Origin: Streptomyces sp. NBC_01803
Lineage (GTDB): Bacteria > Actinomycetota > Actinomycetes > Streptomycetales > Streptomycetaceae
Assembly: GCF_035917415.1 (NCBI RefSeq)
Contig: NZ_CP109073.1
Location: forward strand, 2,998,501-3,062,500
Direction of reading: 5' to 3'
Length of the DNA stretch: 64,000 bases
This document shows positions 23,888-32,923 of the stretch, piece by piece. Below the pieces are notes generated by a model. The model was not told where the DNA came from. It did no database searches and saw nothing but the letters and a program-made list of their open reading frames with translations. The position numbers were made by a program, and so were the translations under genes. The number at the start of each line of letters is the position of its first letter. Within the stretch, counting starts at the first letter, position 1.

Positions 23888-25240
23888 ATGGTTGACCTGC
23901 CTGAAGATGCGACGAGGCTGCGGACCAGCGTTGAACTGTTCGCAGGTGGAGGTGGCCTTGCCATGGCGGTCCACCAAGCGGGCTTCCGCCCACTCCTGTT
24001 CAACGAGTTCGACAGCCGGGCCTGCGAGACGCTCATCGCGAGTGCGCGGAAGACCCTTGGCGTCGACGGCTTGGAGCGCACCGCGGAGAAGAACCCCAAG
24101 CCGCCACAGTCGGGGCAGCCCGCTCCTCTCTACCCGGGGGACGTGTCCGACCTGGACCTGAGCGCCCTCCAAGGGAAGGTCGACGTCCTCGCTGGAGGTC
24201 CTCCATGCCAGCCGTTCAGCGCGGGCGGGGTCGCCAAGGGTGACGAGGACAGGCGCAACATGTTCCCCGCTATGTTCAAGGCCGTGCGAGAGATGCGACC
24301 CAAGGCGGTTATCTGCGAGAACGTCCGCGGGCTACTGCGACCGTCATTCGCCGAGTACTTCCAATACATCCAGAATGAGCTGCGCCTCCCATTTGAGAAG
24401 CGCGACGATAAGGATAAGTGGCAGGACCACAATGCCCACCTGACGCGCATTCTCGACAAACTGTCCGATGAGGACAGTGACCGGGATCGCTACAAAGTCG
24501 TGATGATGCCGGTCAACGCCGCCAATTACGGCGTCCCGCAGGTACGCAACCGCGTCGTCATCGTGGCCTTTCGGGCCGATCTCGGCGTGGACATCGACGC
24601 CTTCGAAAAGTACGTGAAGACGGAGAAATTCTCCGAGTGGGCCTTGTATCGATCCATGCGTGACGAGGACGGGCCCTACTGGAAGCGTCATCCGAACGTG
24701 CCGGACCACGTTCGCGACCGAGTACGAGCGCGTCTTCCCAAAATGATCAAGGAAGACGACTGCCAGCCGTGGCGCACGTTGCGTGACGCGATTCAGGGAT
24801 ACGGAACAGATGTGAAGCTCCCGGCGCTGCCCCAAGTCAACGTAGAGCGACTTACCGAGAAGTTCGACTTTGGTCGGGAGATTGGCGTCGTCGGCCACAT
24901 CGGCTGGCCTGGAGCCCGCATCTACAAGGGGCACACCCCGAACGAACTGGACCGTCCCGCGAAGACGGTCAAGGCCGGCGTTCACGGCGTGCCGGGTGGC
25001 GAGTCCGTGATGCTGTTGGACGAGCGGATCCGCGACGCTTCATCGCCGGACGGTTGGACCTACTTGCATCGCTACATGACCGTGCGCGAGACCGCCCGAG
25101 TGATGACGTTCCCGGATGAATGGCACGGCTCAGGCCCCCGTGGCGAGCAAATGCGGCAGTTGGGCAACGCTGTTCCGGTCGTCCTTGGTGAGTTTTTCGC
25201 CAAGGCTGTCGCCGACGCCCTGGCTGCGGCGGGACACTAG
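23888..25240 (+). CDS. DNA (cytosine-5) methyltransferase
   Basis: A 450-residue C5-cytosine methyltransferase. Motif I ELFAGGGGLAMAV lies at about 16-28, motif IV GGPPCQPFSAGG at 103-114 with the catalytic Cys107, motif VI ENVRGL at 144-149, motif VIII as QVRNR at 218-222, a target-recognition region at about 230-390, and motifs IX-X near the end (RETARVMTFPD, QLGNAVP). It methylates the site cut by the divergent GIY-YIG nuclease. The Vsr gene five bases downstream would repair T:G mismatches from deamination of the 5-methylcytosine it makes. Start ATG 23888 has only a weak ribosome site. The intergenic region 23825-23887 must hold the promoters of both genes. Confidence 0.93.
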   Translation: MVDLPEDATRLRTSVELFAGGGGLAMAVHQAGFRPLLFNEFDSRACETLIASARKTLGVDGLERTAEKNPKPPQSGQPAPLYPGDVSDLDLSALQGKVDVLAGGPPCQPFSAGGVAKGDEDRRNMFPAMFKAVREMRPKAVICENVRGLLRPSFAEYFQYIQNELRLPFEKRDDKDKWQDHNAHLTRILDKLSDEDSDRDRYKVVMMPVNAANYGVPQVRNRVVIVAFRADLGVDIDAFEKYVKTEKFSEWALYRSMRDEDGPYWKRHPNVPDHVRDRVRARLPKMIKEDDCQPWRTLRDAIQGYGTDVKLPALPQVNVERLTEKFDFGREIGVVGHIGWPGARIYKGHTPNELDRPAKTVKAGVHGVPGGESVMLLDERIRDASSPDGWTYLHRYMTVRETARVMTFPDEWHGSGPRGEQMRQLGNAVPVVLGEFFAKAVADALAAAGH

Positions 25241-25244
25241 ATCT

Positions 25245-26042
25245 ATGCCGCAGACAGGGGCTGGGGGCCACTGGAAGGACAAGCTGCCCCCGGAGCGCGC
25301 GTATAAGCGTCGAGCCGGCGCGGCCGCGCCGGCAGTTGAGCAAGACCGCGCCGCCGGCGGCCGCGGCCGCCGCAACGTCGACCTAGGTGACGGGCGCCTC
25401 GCACGTGCCTCGATCGCACTTCGCTTGTACCGGAGCACACGACGAGTTCGCGCCTATCTACGTTGGTCACAGGACGGCAAGACCGAGGAGAGGTACGTCT
25501 GCGAGGTCGAGTCCGACTCACGCAAACAGAATCTGACTGAGGCGTGGCGACAAGCACGGGCGAAGGGACTTCTGGCGGAAGAAGCACTACCGCCCGAGTC
25601 GAAGGCGTCGTCGATCGAGGTGCGGGCCTCTATGCGCGGCAACCGCGGTAAGAACACCAGGCCGGAACTGCTGCTCCGCAGCCTGCTCCATCGCCGCGGC
25701 ATGCGATATCGAGTCGACACCCGGCCAATCGCCGAGGTCCGACGCAAAGCCGACCTCGTCTTCCCCGGCGACCGCATCGCGGTCTTCGTGGACGGCTGTT
25801 TCTGGCATGGCTGCCCGGACCACTACCGGCCTGCCACGAAGAACGCGGACTTCTGGCGGGAGAAGATCAACGGCAACAGAGCAAGGGACACGGAGACCAA
25901 CGAGACTCTGACGGCGGCCGGCTGGACAGTCATCCGCGTATGGGAGCACGACGACCTCGTCCAGGCAGCGGCTCGAATCGAGAACGCAGTCCGGCGAAAG
26001 CGTGGCTCAGCGCACCTCGTCGCTAGAGCGGACGACCACTGA
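25245..26042 (+). CDS. vsr: Very short patch repair (Vsr) endonuclease with N-terminal extension
   Basis: A 265-residue protein. The C-terminal half is Vsr: RGNRGKNTRPELLLRSLL, then RKADLVFPGDRIAVFVDGCF, WHGCPDHY and VIRVWEHD, with the catalytic Asp of ADLVF and the zinc-binding W-H-x-C-P. Vsr nicks beside T:G mismatches formed by deamination of 5-methylcytosine. Residues 1-125 are an extension not found in classical Vsr (about 150 residues); it has a strand-rich part (RVRAYLRWSQDGKTEERYVC) that may contact DNA. ATG 25245 is chosen because it lies just after the methyltransferase stop. Confidence 0.88.
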   Translation: MPQTGAGGHWKDKLPPERAYKRRAGAAAPAVEQDRAAGGRGRRNVDLGDGRLARASIALRLYRSTRRVRAYLRWSQDGKTEERYVCEVESDSRKQNLTEAWRQARAKGLLAEEALPPESKASSIEVRASMRGNRGKNTRPELLLRSLLHRRGMRYRVDTRPIAEVRRKADLVFPGDRIAVFVDGCFWHGCPDHYRPATKNADFWREKINGNRARDTETNETLTAAGWTVIRVWEHDDLVQAAARIENAVRRKRGSAHLVARADDH

Positions 26043-26083
26043 TCAGGTCACAGGGTGCAACGACGAGTGAGGCGGTTTACCGT

Positions 26084-26400
26084 GTGGTCCGGGGCTCTCC
26101 GGCCGCTGTCGCACGGGCGGCGTCCGCGCTACCGCGTCTTCGCGGGCCCGTGCCGGCACTGCGCCAGACGGCCGACCTCGTCTTCACCAGGGCCCGCGTC
26201 GCGGTCTTCGTGGATGGTTGTTCTGGCACGGATGTCCAGAGCATCCGCTGTCGGCGACGACTAACAGCGCCTTCTGGCGGGACAAGATCGCCGCCAACCG
26301 GATCCGGGACGCCGAGACGGACCGGATTTTCACCCAAGGGGGTTGGGGCATCCCGTGGTTCAGGGCACACGAGCCCATGAGGCCACCGCAGAACGCGTCG
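26084..26400 (+). pseudogene. Decayed second Vsr copy
   Basis: Two adjacent frames show a second Vsr core: RQTADLVFTRARVAVFVDGC in one, then FWHGCPEHPLSATTNSAFW followed by RDKIAANRIRDAETD in the other. One missing T in the run after TGT (near 26222) accounts for the shift. The N-terminal part and the last motif are poor. It lies 41 bases after the intact Vsr gene and probably arose by gene duplication or replacement. Confidence 0.7.
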
Positions 26401-26675
26401 CGGACTGGTGCGTGAGAAGACCGCGGCCGCAGCGGCCACCCGCTCCTCCCATCAGCCGTGACCGGATCATCCCTGTTCACAAGAGTTCAACACCTTCGTC
26501 CCCGTCCCGGTAGCCACACGATTCGCCGGGGTTCGCAAACTTCGGCCGGATCGTCAGTGGTCCCCTCTATTCTCGGAATCGAACGCTCGGCTCATGAGAG
26601 TCGGTGGCGTCGCCGTGCCCACGCACGCCGTGGCCACCGTGACAGCGTCCCAAACCGCCAGGAGGTTCCGCAGGA

Positions 26676-29018
26676 GTGAAGATCACGCCTTCCGCCCGCG
26701 TGTTGAGCATGCTGGGCGAGATCGACTTCGACGAGTGGCAATGCGTGGCCGAACTCGTCGACAACCCCTTCGACAACTTCCTCGACATCCTCCGCTCGGG
26801 GACGGAGTGGCCCGACGGCTTCACGGTCAGCGTGACCCTGCCGTCTTCCCCGAAGGGGGTCCTGGAGGTCCGCGACACCGGGCGGGGCATGTCGTACGAC
26901 CAGCTGGCGCGCGCGGTGCGTGCCGGTTGGTCCGGGAACGACATGCACGACAAGCTCGGCCTGTTCGGAATGGGCTTCAACATCTCGACCGCCCGCCTCG
27001 GCCGGCGCACCCGTGTCCTGACGACCCGCGCGGGCGACACGGAGTGGATCGGCGTCGAGATCGACCTCGACCGAATCAAAGACGATTTCGAGGCGGAGGA
27101 CATCACCGAGCCGAAGAGCGACCCGTCCCAACACGGCACGAGGATCATCGTCGACCGCCTGCACCGGACGCGTGCCGAGTGGCTGCGCCGCAACGGTTCG
27201 GCGCTCCGCAACACCCTCGGCTCGGTGTACTCGTGGATCCTCGCCGAGCACCCCTTCGACCTCTACGTCGGCGGGACCCGGGTCAAGCCGGTCCGCCACT
27301 GTCGCTGGGGCGACGACCGCTACGTGCTCTACAACGGCAAGGAGCGGATCCCCGCCTACATCCAGATCGACCAAAAGCTCCAGGACGGGATCGCCTGCCA
27401 GGACTGCGGAGAGTGGCAGATCGGCTCGGGGGAGGTCTGCTCCGTCTGCGGTGGCGGGAATCTAACTGTGCGCGAGCGCCGGATCCACGGCTGGCTCGGC
27501 GTCCAGCGTTACCTCGACAAGACCGAGTACGGGATCGACTTCCTGCGCAATGGCCGGAAGATCCTGCGCTGGGACAAGCGGCTCTTCACTTGGAACAACC
27601 CCGACGGGATCGCGGGGAACGAGGAGCCCGAGTACCCGGTCGAACTCGCCCACCAGGGCGGTCGCCTCATCGGCGAGATCCACCTCGACCACGTCCCTGT
27701 CACCTATCAGAAGGACGCCTTCGAATACGGGGACCGCAGCTGGCTTACCACCGTGGAGCTGCTGCGTGGCGCGGCGCCGCTTCAGCCCCAGCGCGCCCAC
27801 AAACTCGGCTACCCGGAGAACGATAGTCCGCTGGCCCTGCTCTTCAAGGGTTTCCGCCGCAACGACGCGGGCCTGCGCTACCTCGTCCCCGGCGACGGCC
27901 ACAAGCCGGTCCACGCTGCCACCCGCGACTGGGGCCGGAAGTTCCAGGCCGGTGACCCGGAGTTCCAGACCGACGAGCACTGGTGGCAGCAAGTTCTACG
28001 ACATGAGGAGATCAAGAACCGGGGCAAGGAGGCGAGGACGGCGGCCAGCGTGCCGACCCAGCCCGACGAGAAGGCCGTCGCGGAAGCGCTCGGGTTCCCG
28101 ACCGACATGCCCACCTCCGGCATGGCTCGACCGGAGATCGCGGCCACCGCCTCCGCTCCGGCGGCCCCCGTGTCCGTGAAAGAGAAGAAGGAGACTCGTA
28201 GCGAGCGCCTGGCTCGCTACGAGAGCGTGGCGACGCCCCACGCGTACCTGCACCGGTCGTTCGGCCACCCCGAGCTCGGCTACGTGAAGGTGCGGACCCT
28301 GCTGCTGAAGTCGGATGAGCGGCTTCTCGACGACAACGGGTTGCACGTTCCGGTCCTCCTCGACCAGAGGTCCGGCAACGAGCTCACCGCCCTCATCGAC
28401 CCCGAGCACGCCGCGTTCCGGCGGTTCGGCGCGGACTACGCCGATCTCCTCCTGGTCGACCTGGCCGCCGTCCTGAAGGTGCGGGCGCGCTCCGACTGGA
28501 GCCCGTCCCAGCTCGTCGCCGCGATCCGCGCCGAGTCCCTGCAGGACAGCGCGCTCGACGGCACCACTGTCGGCGCGGAGGCCCGCGACCTCCTCGCGGA
28601 GATCCGTGCGCGTGTGGCCGAGGCTCTCGACCATAGTGACGGTTACGCCACGGCCTACGATCACCTCACGCCTGAGGAGCAGTTCGCGACCGAGGAGGAG
28701 ATGATCGCCGCCGGACGTGTCAGCCTCGTCGGCCATCTCGGCCGGAACTCCGGTTTCGTCCACCACATGCCCGCTCTGGCCCTGGTCCGGCTCGTCCAAG
28801 CGATGCCGGAGTCGTTCATGGACGGTGCCGTCTTCCGTGGCCCGTACGCCGGGGTGTCGTCGCCGTCCGGGAAGGCGCTGAGCCTGGCCCGGGTCACGGG
28901 TTGCCTCGCGGACGTGGCGACGCTCGGCACATTCGCGGGTGGGGCAACCGCCCAGCAGATGCGGCGGGCTCGCTTGAGCATCGCCCTCCTGCGCGACGAA
29001 TTGGCGGGTGAGGAGTGA
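26676..29018 (+). CDS. MORC/MutL-type GHKL ATPase
   Basis: A 780-residue protein. The GHKL ATP site is clear: N-box ELVDN at 26-30, G1 box RDTGRGM at 66-72, and G2 box GLFGMGFNIST at 95-105. After an S5-like transducer domain (about 160-240) comes a zinc ribbon with C241, C244, C255 and C258. The C-terminal half is helical, with a charged linker near 485-520. Prokaryotic GHKL ATPases of this MORC-like kind are known from restriction-type gene neighbourhoods with Vsr, cytosine methylases and superfamily II helicases. GTG 26676 follows GGAGG. It probably forms an ATP-closed clamp on DNA that activates or targets the nuclease-helicase encoded next; its stop overlaps that gene's start (GTGA). Confidence 0.82.
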   Translation: MKITPSARVLSMLGEIDFDEWQCVAELVDNPFDNFLDILRSGTEWPDGFTVSVTLPSSPKGVLEVRDTGRGMSYDQLARAVRAGWSGNDMHDKLGLFGMGFNISTARLGRRTRVLTTRAGDTEWIGVEIDLDRIKDDFEAEDITEPKSDPSQHGTRIIVDRLHRTRAEWLRRNGSALRNTLGSVYSWILAEHPFDLYVGGTRVKPVRHCRWGDDRYVLYNGKERIPAYIQIDQKLQDGIACQDCGEWQIGSGEVCSVCGGGNLTVRERRIHGWLGVQRYLDKTEYGIDFLRNGRKILRWDKRLFTWNNPDGIAGNEEPEYPVELAHQGGRLIGEIHLDHVPVTYQKDAFEYGDRSWLTTVELLRGAAPLQPQRAHKLGYPENDSPLALLFKGFRRNDAGLRYLVPGDGHKPVHAATRDWGRKFQAGDPEFQTDEHWWQQVLRHEEIKNRGKEARTAASVPTQPDEKAVAEALGFPTDMPTSGMARPEIAATASAPAAPVSVKEKKETRSERLARYESVATPHAYLHRSFGHPELGYVKVRTLLLKSDERLLDDNGLHVPVLLDQRSGNELTALIDPEHAAFRRFGADYADLLLVDLAAVLKVRARSDWSPSQLVAAIRAESLQDSALDGTTVGAEARDLLAEIRARVAEALDHSDGYATAYDHLTPEEQFATEEEMIAAGRVSLVGHLGRNSGFVHHMPALALVRLVQAMPESFMDGAVFRGPYAGVSSPSGKALSLARVTGCLADVATLGTFAGGATAQQMRRARLSIALLRDELAGEE

Positions 29019-30682
29019 GCGCCGTGTTCCTGACGGCCGCCGAACTGCGCGACGGCGGCCCGGAGGGACTGACCAAGGCGCTCGAGCGGACCCTGTGGCA
29101 CCTGGGCTTCCAGGACGTCCGCGTCATCGACGGCGCCCACGACCACGGCGCCGACCTGCTCGCGGTTCGCGACCGTGAGCAGTGGGTGTTCCAGAGCAAG
29201 TGGAAGGCGCACGGCGCGGCCGACCACGCGGGTGTCGACGACCTCGAGCGCGCCCGCACCCACTACCGCGCCGACAAGGCCGTTCTGGTGACCAACACGG
29301 ACATCACCGCGTCGGCCGAGGCGCGGCGCCGGGCGTTGGCGGGGATCGGCGTCGACATCATCTTGTGGCACGGGGCCACCCTGGACGCCATCGGCCAGGG
29401 GATGCCCGACCGCGTGCCCGCTCCCTACGCCCTGCGGCCGTACCAGGAGCGGGCCGTGACCGCTATCCAGCGGGACCTCGACGCCGAAGGGACGGCACTG
29501 CTGGTCCTGGCGACGGGGCTGGGCAAGACGGTCGTCGGCGGCGAGGTCATCGGTAACCTCCTCGTCGCGCGTCCGGACGCCTGCGTCCTGGTAGTCGCAC
29601 ACATGCGCGACCTGGTCGGCCAGTTGGAGAAAGCGCTGTGGCGGCATCTCCCGAAGAATGTGCCCACCCGCCTTCTCACCGGCGAGAGCAAGTCGCCCCG
29701 GGCCCTTGACGGCGTTGTCGTCGCGACCGTGGAGTCGGCGCTGTCCGCCGTGCGCACGGGCTACGAACCCGACCTCGTCATGATCGACGAGACCCATCAC
29801 GTGGCCGAGACCGGCAGGTTTGCGGAACTCCTTGATCTGTGTGGGGCTGCGGGGCGTTTTGGAGTCACCGCTACCCCCTGGCGTGGCGACAAATTCGACA
29901 TCACGGCCCGCTTCGGCCGCCCCAGCTTCAAGATGGGCATCGCCGAAGGCATGGCGGCGGGCTACCTGTCGGCCGTCGACTACAAGCTGTACGCGGACGG
30001 CGTCGACTGGGACACCGTCCAAGAGATCAGCCGTCACGGTTACTCCATCAAGGATCTGAACCGGCGCCTGTTCCTCCCCCAGCGGGACGAGGAGATCATC
30101 GAGCACCTGCGGACGGCCTGGCGGGAGACAGCCGAACCCCGCGCCATCGTGTTCTGCCAGACAATCGAGCATGCCGAGCACATGGCGGGCCTTCTCGCCG
30201 TCTCGGATCCGGCATGGGCCAACGCCTCTCACCTTCACAGCGGTCTGCCGAAGCGTCACCGCGACGTCCTGCTCAACGAGTTCCGTCTCGGCCGCGTCCC
30301 GGTGATCACCTGCGTTGACGTGTTCAACGAAGGCGTCGACGTGCCCGACGTGAATCTGATTGCCTTCCTTCGAGTCACCCATAGCCGCAGGATCTTCGTG
30401 CAGCAACTCGGCCGGGGGCTGCGTCTGAGCCCCGGCAAGAAGACCCTGAAGGTCCTCGACTTCGTGACCGACATCCGTCGCGCCGCGGCGGTGCTGAACC
30501 TGCGCCGGACGCTGGAGGCTGAGGAGACAGAGCACTTGGAACTCCCGCACGTCTCCCGAATCGAGTTCCAGGACGAGACGGTCGGCTCCCTGATGGACAT
30601 GTGGATCCAGGACGCCGCCGACCTCGAGACCGCGGCGGACGAGGTCCGCCTCCAGTTCCCTCTGCCGAAAGGAATTCTGTGA
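29015..30682 (+). CDS. Mrr-like nuclease fused to superfamily II helicase
   Basis: A 555-residue protein. Residues 15-110 form an Mrr-type PD-(D/E)XK domain: GADLLAV with Asp47 and FQSKWK with Gln60-x-Lys62, the Q-x-K form used by Mrr. Residues 135-500 form a type I/III restriction-like SF2 helicase: Walker A ATGLGKT at 166-172, DETH at 258-261, VTATP, and motif VI QQLGRGLR. The nuclease and translocase in one chain resemble restriction effectors. GTG 29015 overlaps the ATPase stop, so the two are made in similar amounts. It may cut unmodified or replicating foreign DNA when the MORC-type ATPase engages it; partner action is an inference. Confidence 0.88.
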   Translation: MSAVFLTAAELRDGGPEGLTKALERTLWHLGFQDVRVIDGAHDHGADLLAVRDREQWVFQSKWKAHGAADHAGVDDLERARTHYRADKAVLVTNTDITASAEARRRALAGIGVDIILWHGATLDAIGQGMPDRVPAPYALRPYQERAVTAIQRDLDAEGTALLVLATGLGKTVVGGEVIGNLLVARPDACVLVVAHMRDLVGQLEKALWRHLPKNVPTRLLTGESKSPRALDGVVVATVESALSAVRTGYEPDLVMIDETHHVAETGRFAELLDLCGAAGRFGVTATPWRGDKFDITARFGRPSFKMGIAEGMAAGYLSAVDYKLYADGVDWDTVQEISRHGYSIKDLNRRLFLPQRDEEIIEHLRTAWRETAEPRAIVFCQTIEHAEHMAGLLAVSDPAWANASHLHSGLPKRHRDVLLNEFRLGRVPVITCVDVFNEGVDVPDVNLIAFLRVTHSRRIFVQQLGRGLRLSPGKKTLKVLDFVTDIRRAAAVLNLRRTLEAEETEHLELPHVSRIEFQDETVGSLMDMWIQDAADLETAADEVRLQFPLPKGIL

Positions 30683-31278
30683 CCGACTACAAGATCCCGC
30701 CCGCCGTCGAGAAGGCCGTAGTCACGCGGATTTACGCCCAGGCCGATGAGGCCCAGTGGCCGCACCTCCAGGACGCGGACCGCACCCGCCTGTACAGGGA
30801 GTGGACGGAAGACCCCGAAATCGGCGGCCGCCTCCTCGACTTCGTGGGGCAGCGGGCGAACATCCGCCCGTGGCTCAAGGATTGCCCCATGAAGGAGTAC
30901 GAGCGGGCGCGGCGAGGGGAGGGCAAGTACGCCAAGTACGTGACACGGCCAGCCGCGACGCTCGAGCAGATGGTCGCGGCGACCCTCGGTCCCGGCTGGA
31001 AGGTCGTCCCAGGGACCACCCGGCAGAAGCCGATGCGCGCGAGAATCCGCGAGGTGGGGACTGAGGAGGAGGAGCGGCACTTCGTGGCCGGTACGTCGGC
31101 GAACCTCAAGCACCTCGTGTGGCCGGCCATTCTCGACCGGTCCACCGGGGAGACGTGGCCCTGGATGATCTGCGTCGTCGATCCGTTCCGTTCCCCCGTG
31201 TCGCCCGAGGAGAAGGACGAGCACCGGCGTGTGGCCGAGTTCCTCGGCGTGCGGGTTGTCTACTTCAACGAGATGTAG
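30679..31278 (+). CDS. Unknown protein of the MORC-type defence operon
   Basis: A 199-residue protein that I cannot place in a family. GTG 30679 overlaps the helicase stop (GTGA). Residues about 60-95 are rich in Arg, Lys and Tyr. The C-terminal half (WKVVPGTTR to VAEFLGVRVVYFNEM) is strand-rich with a final hydrophobic strand and could be a small alpha/beta fold. An E-E-E-R-H and an Asn-Leu-Lys-His stretch are present but do not make a known active site. Coupling to nuclease-helicase and ATPase implies a structural or sensor part of that complex. Confidence 0.65.
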   Translation: MTDYKIPPAVEKAVVTRIYAQADEAQWPHLQDADRTRLYREWTEDPEIGGRLLDFVGQRANIRPWLKDCPMKEYERARRGEGKYAKYVTRPAATLEQMVAATLGPGWKVVPGTTRQKPMRARIREVGTEEEERHFVAGTSANLKHLVWPAILDRSTGETWPWMICVVDPFRSPVSPEEKDEHRRVAEFLGVRVVYFNEM

Positions 31279-31287
31279 GGGGATTCG

Positions 31288-32640
31288 ATGGGGGAGGAGT
31301 GGTCGATGGGTGAGTGGCTGGTCAGGGCGTGGGAGGCCGGGGCCTTCGACGAGCGTGAGCGGGCGGTCGTCGCGGGTCGGGCCGAGGGCCGGACTTTGGA
31401 CGAGGTCGGGGCTGTGCTCGGGCTGAGCCGCGAGCGCGCGCGCCAGCTCCAGAACGGGGCGCGGAAGCGGCTCGCGGGGATGGCGGACATCATCCAGAGC
31501 GGCTGGCGGGAGACGGCCCGCGCCGCGGGCGCGGGCCCGGCCGCCCCGCGAGAGGCCTTCGCCGCCGCGCTTGGGGTCGTCGACCACGTGGCGCTGGAAG
31601 AGCTGTTGGCCGCAGCCGGACTGGACGCGCCGCGGACGTGGGCAGGGCCCTTGCGCGGGTGGTGGAGTGTCGATCCCAGGGCGCTGGGCGGCGCTCTGCG
31701 TCGACTCGTCGACGCCGCGCCCTTCCGCGGTGACGAGCTCGGCCGGGTGGCTGCCGAAGCCGGACTGCCGGCGGGCCTCCCCCTGACCTGGCTTCTGAAG
31801 CACTCCGAGTCGCGGCTGGCCTTGAGCCCCGACGGGCACTGGGTCCGCCGTAAGGCGCGGGGACGCGACGCCGCGTACCTGTGGCTGCTGGAGGCCGGGC
31901 GTCCATGCCGACCCGACGAACTGCTCGACCCGATGGCCGCGACGACCGTCGCGGCGGTGCGGGAGGCACTGCGCCGTGACGACCGGTTCCAGCAGATCCG
32001 CCCTGAGGGCACCTGGGCCCTGACTGAGTGGACGCACCTGCGCGCTTCCCCGTACGCCACGGCGGTGGAGGCAATGGTCGCGGTGGTCACCGAGTCGGGC
32101 CCCCTTTCCCGGGCGCAACTCTTCGCCCGGGTGATGGAACTGCACCCGGTCACCCCGTGGCGCCTGAAGCAGTGCCTGGTCAGCGATCAACTGGGCGAGA
32201 CTCCTGACGGCCTCGTCGATCTCGTCTCCCGCGGCGCCCGCCCCATCGAGGAGGAGGAACCGCTCCAGCCCGACTCGATGGTCATCGAGGGCGACGTCCT
32301 GGGCGTGCGGATCCCTGTCACCCGGGACATCCTGCGCGGCAGCGGCGTCAACGTGCACACCTGGCTGACCTGGCGGCTCGGGCTGCGCCGGGCCCCGATG
32401 AGCCGCACATTCGCGACGCTCGGCGACCACTCGCCGCTCGTCGTCCGCCGCAGCACCAGCAGCGCCCAGCTTTCCAGCCTGCGCCGCCACGCGCTCGAAC
32501 TCGAGGTCGTCGACGGCTGTGTGCTCGCCGTCCTCCTCCGCCTCGAAGACGACACCGCGCGCGTCGGACATGGCTGTGCGTCGGACACTTGCCCGGCGCG
32601 GCGGGCACGGGCAGCCGCGCCGCCTGCGGTGAAGGCCTGA
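31288..32640 (+). CDS. Sigma-region-4 HTH protein with repeated winged-helix-like domains
   Basis: A 450-residue protein. Residues 22-62 match sigma-70 region 4: ERERAVVAGRAEGRTLDEVG, then AVLGLSRERARQLQNGARKR. The rest seems to hold two or three winged-helix-like repeats (for example RDAAYLWLLEAGRPCRPDEL and ATAVEAMVAVVTESGPLSRA), as in RNA-polymerase-delta/HARE-HTH type modules that occur in restriction neighbourhoods. No sigma region 2 is present, so it is not a complete sigma factor. The tail after about 430 is Arg- and Ala-rich and may have been altered. It starts nine bases after the previous stop. It may recognise DNA for the operon's effectors or control its transcription. Confidence 0.68.
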   Translation: MGEEWSMGEWLVRAWEAGAFDERERAVVAGRAEGRTLDEVGAVLGLSRERARQLQNGARKRLAGMADIIQSGWRETARAAGAGPAAPREAFAAALGVVDHVALEELLAAAGLDAPRTWAGPLRGWWSVDPRALGGALRRLVDAAPFRGDELGRVAAEAGLPAGLPLTWLLKHSESRLALSPDGHWVRRKARGRDAAYLWLLEAGRPCRPDELLDPMAATTVAAVREALRRDDRFQQIRPEGTWALTEWTHLRASPYATAVEAMVAVVTESGPLSRAQLFARVMELHPVTPWRLKQCLVSDQLGETPDGLVDLVSRGARPIEEEEPLQPDSMVIEGDVLGVRIPVTRDILRGSGVNVHTWLTWRLGLRRAPMSRTFATLGDHSPLVVRRSTSSAQLSSLRRHALELEVVDGCVLAVLLRLEDDTARVGHGCASDTCPARRARAAAPPAVKA

Positions 32641-32923
32641 CGCCGCGTCAGGACAAGGCGACCCAGTCGAGGGCCACTTGCCCAAGAGCCACTCGCCCCG
32701 GCCCGCATACTGCAGTCTCTACCGAACCCCTTCACCGGGGACACCCGGGTGCGCCAGAGCCACACGAGCGGGAGCTGAACCGCCCTCGCCCGGGTCCGTG
32801 TCGGAGCCCTCTGGGAGCCGGCCTGCTCCCCGAGCACTCGGGAGACCACGCCGCGCCATTCAAAGCCGACACCCTCACCAGCACAAGCGTCTTCGGGGCT
32901 GGTCGCGATCTCCCCCGGTCTCA
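32641..32923. other. Intergenic tail of the 29-kb element
   Basis: No gene that I can support. Short frames on both strands lack ribosome sites or family character. The stretch leads into the tRNA-Pro relic. Confidence 0.4.

Noticed and set aside
22952..32640. DISARM, BREX, Druantia or Dnd system
   Set aside because: None of their diagnostic genes (DUF1998 drmB, PglZ, DruE-like helicase, DndB-E) is seen; the MORC-type neighbourhood fits better.
30256..32685. 809-codon minus-strand open frame
   Set aside because: It covers the helicase end, the unknown protein and the sigma-like gene on the opposite strand; rich in Arg and Pro, with no domains.
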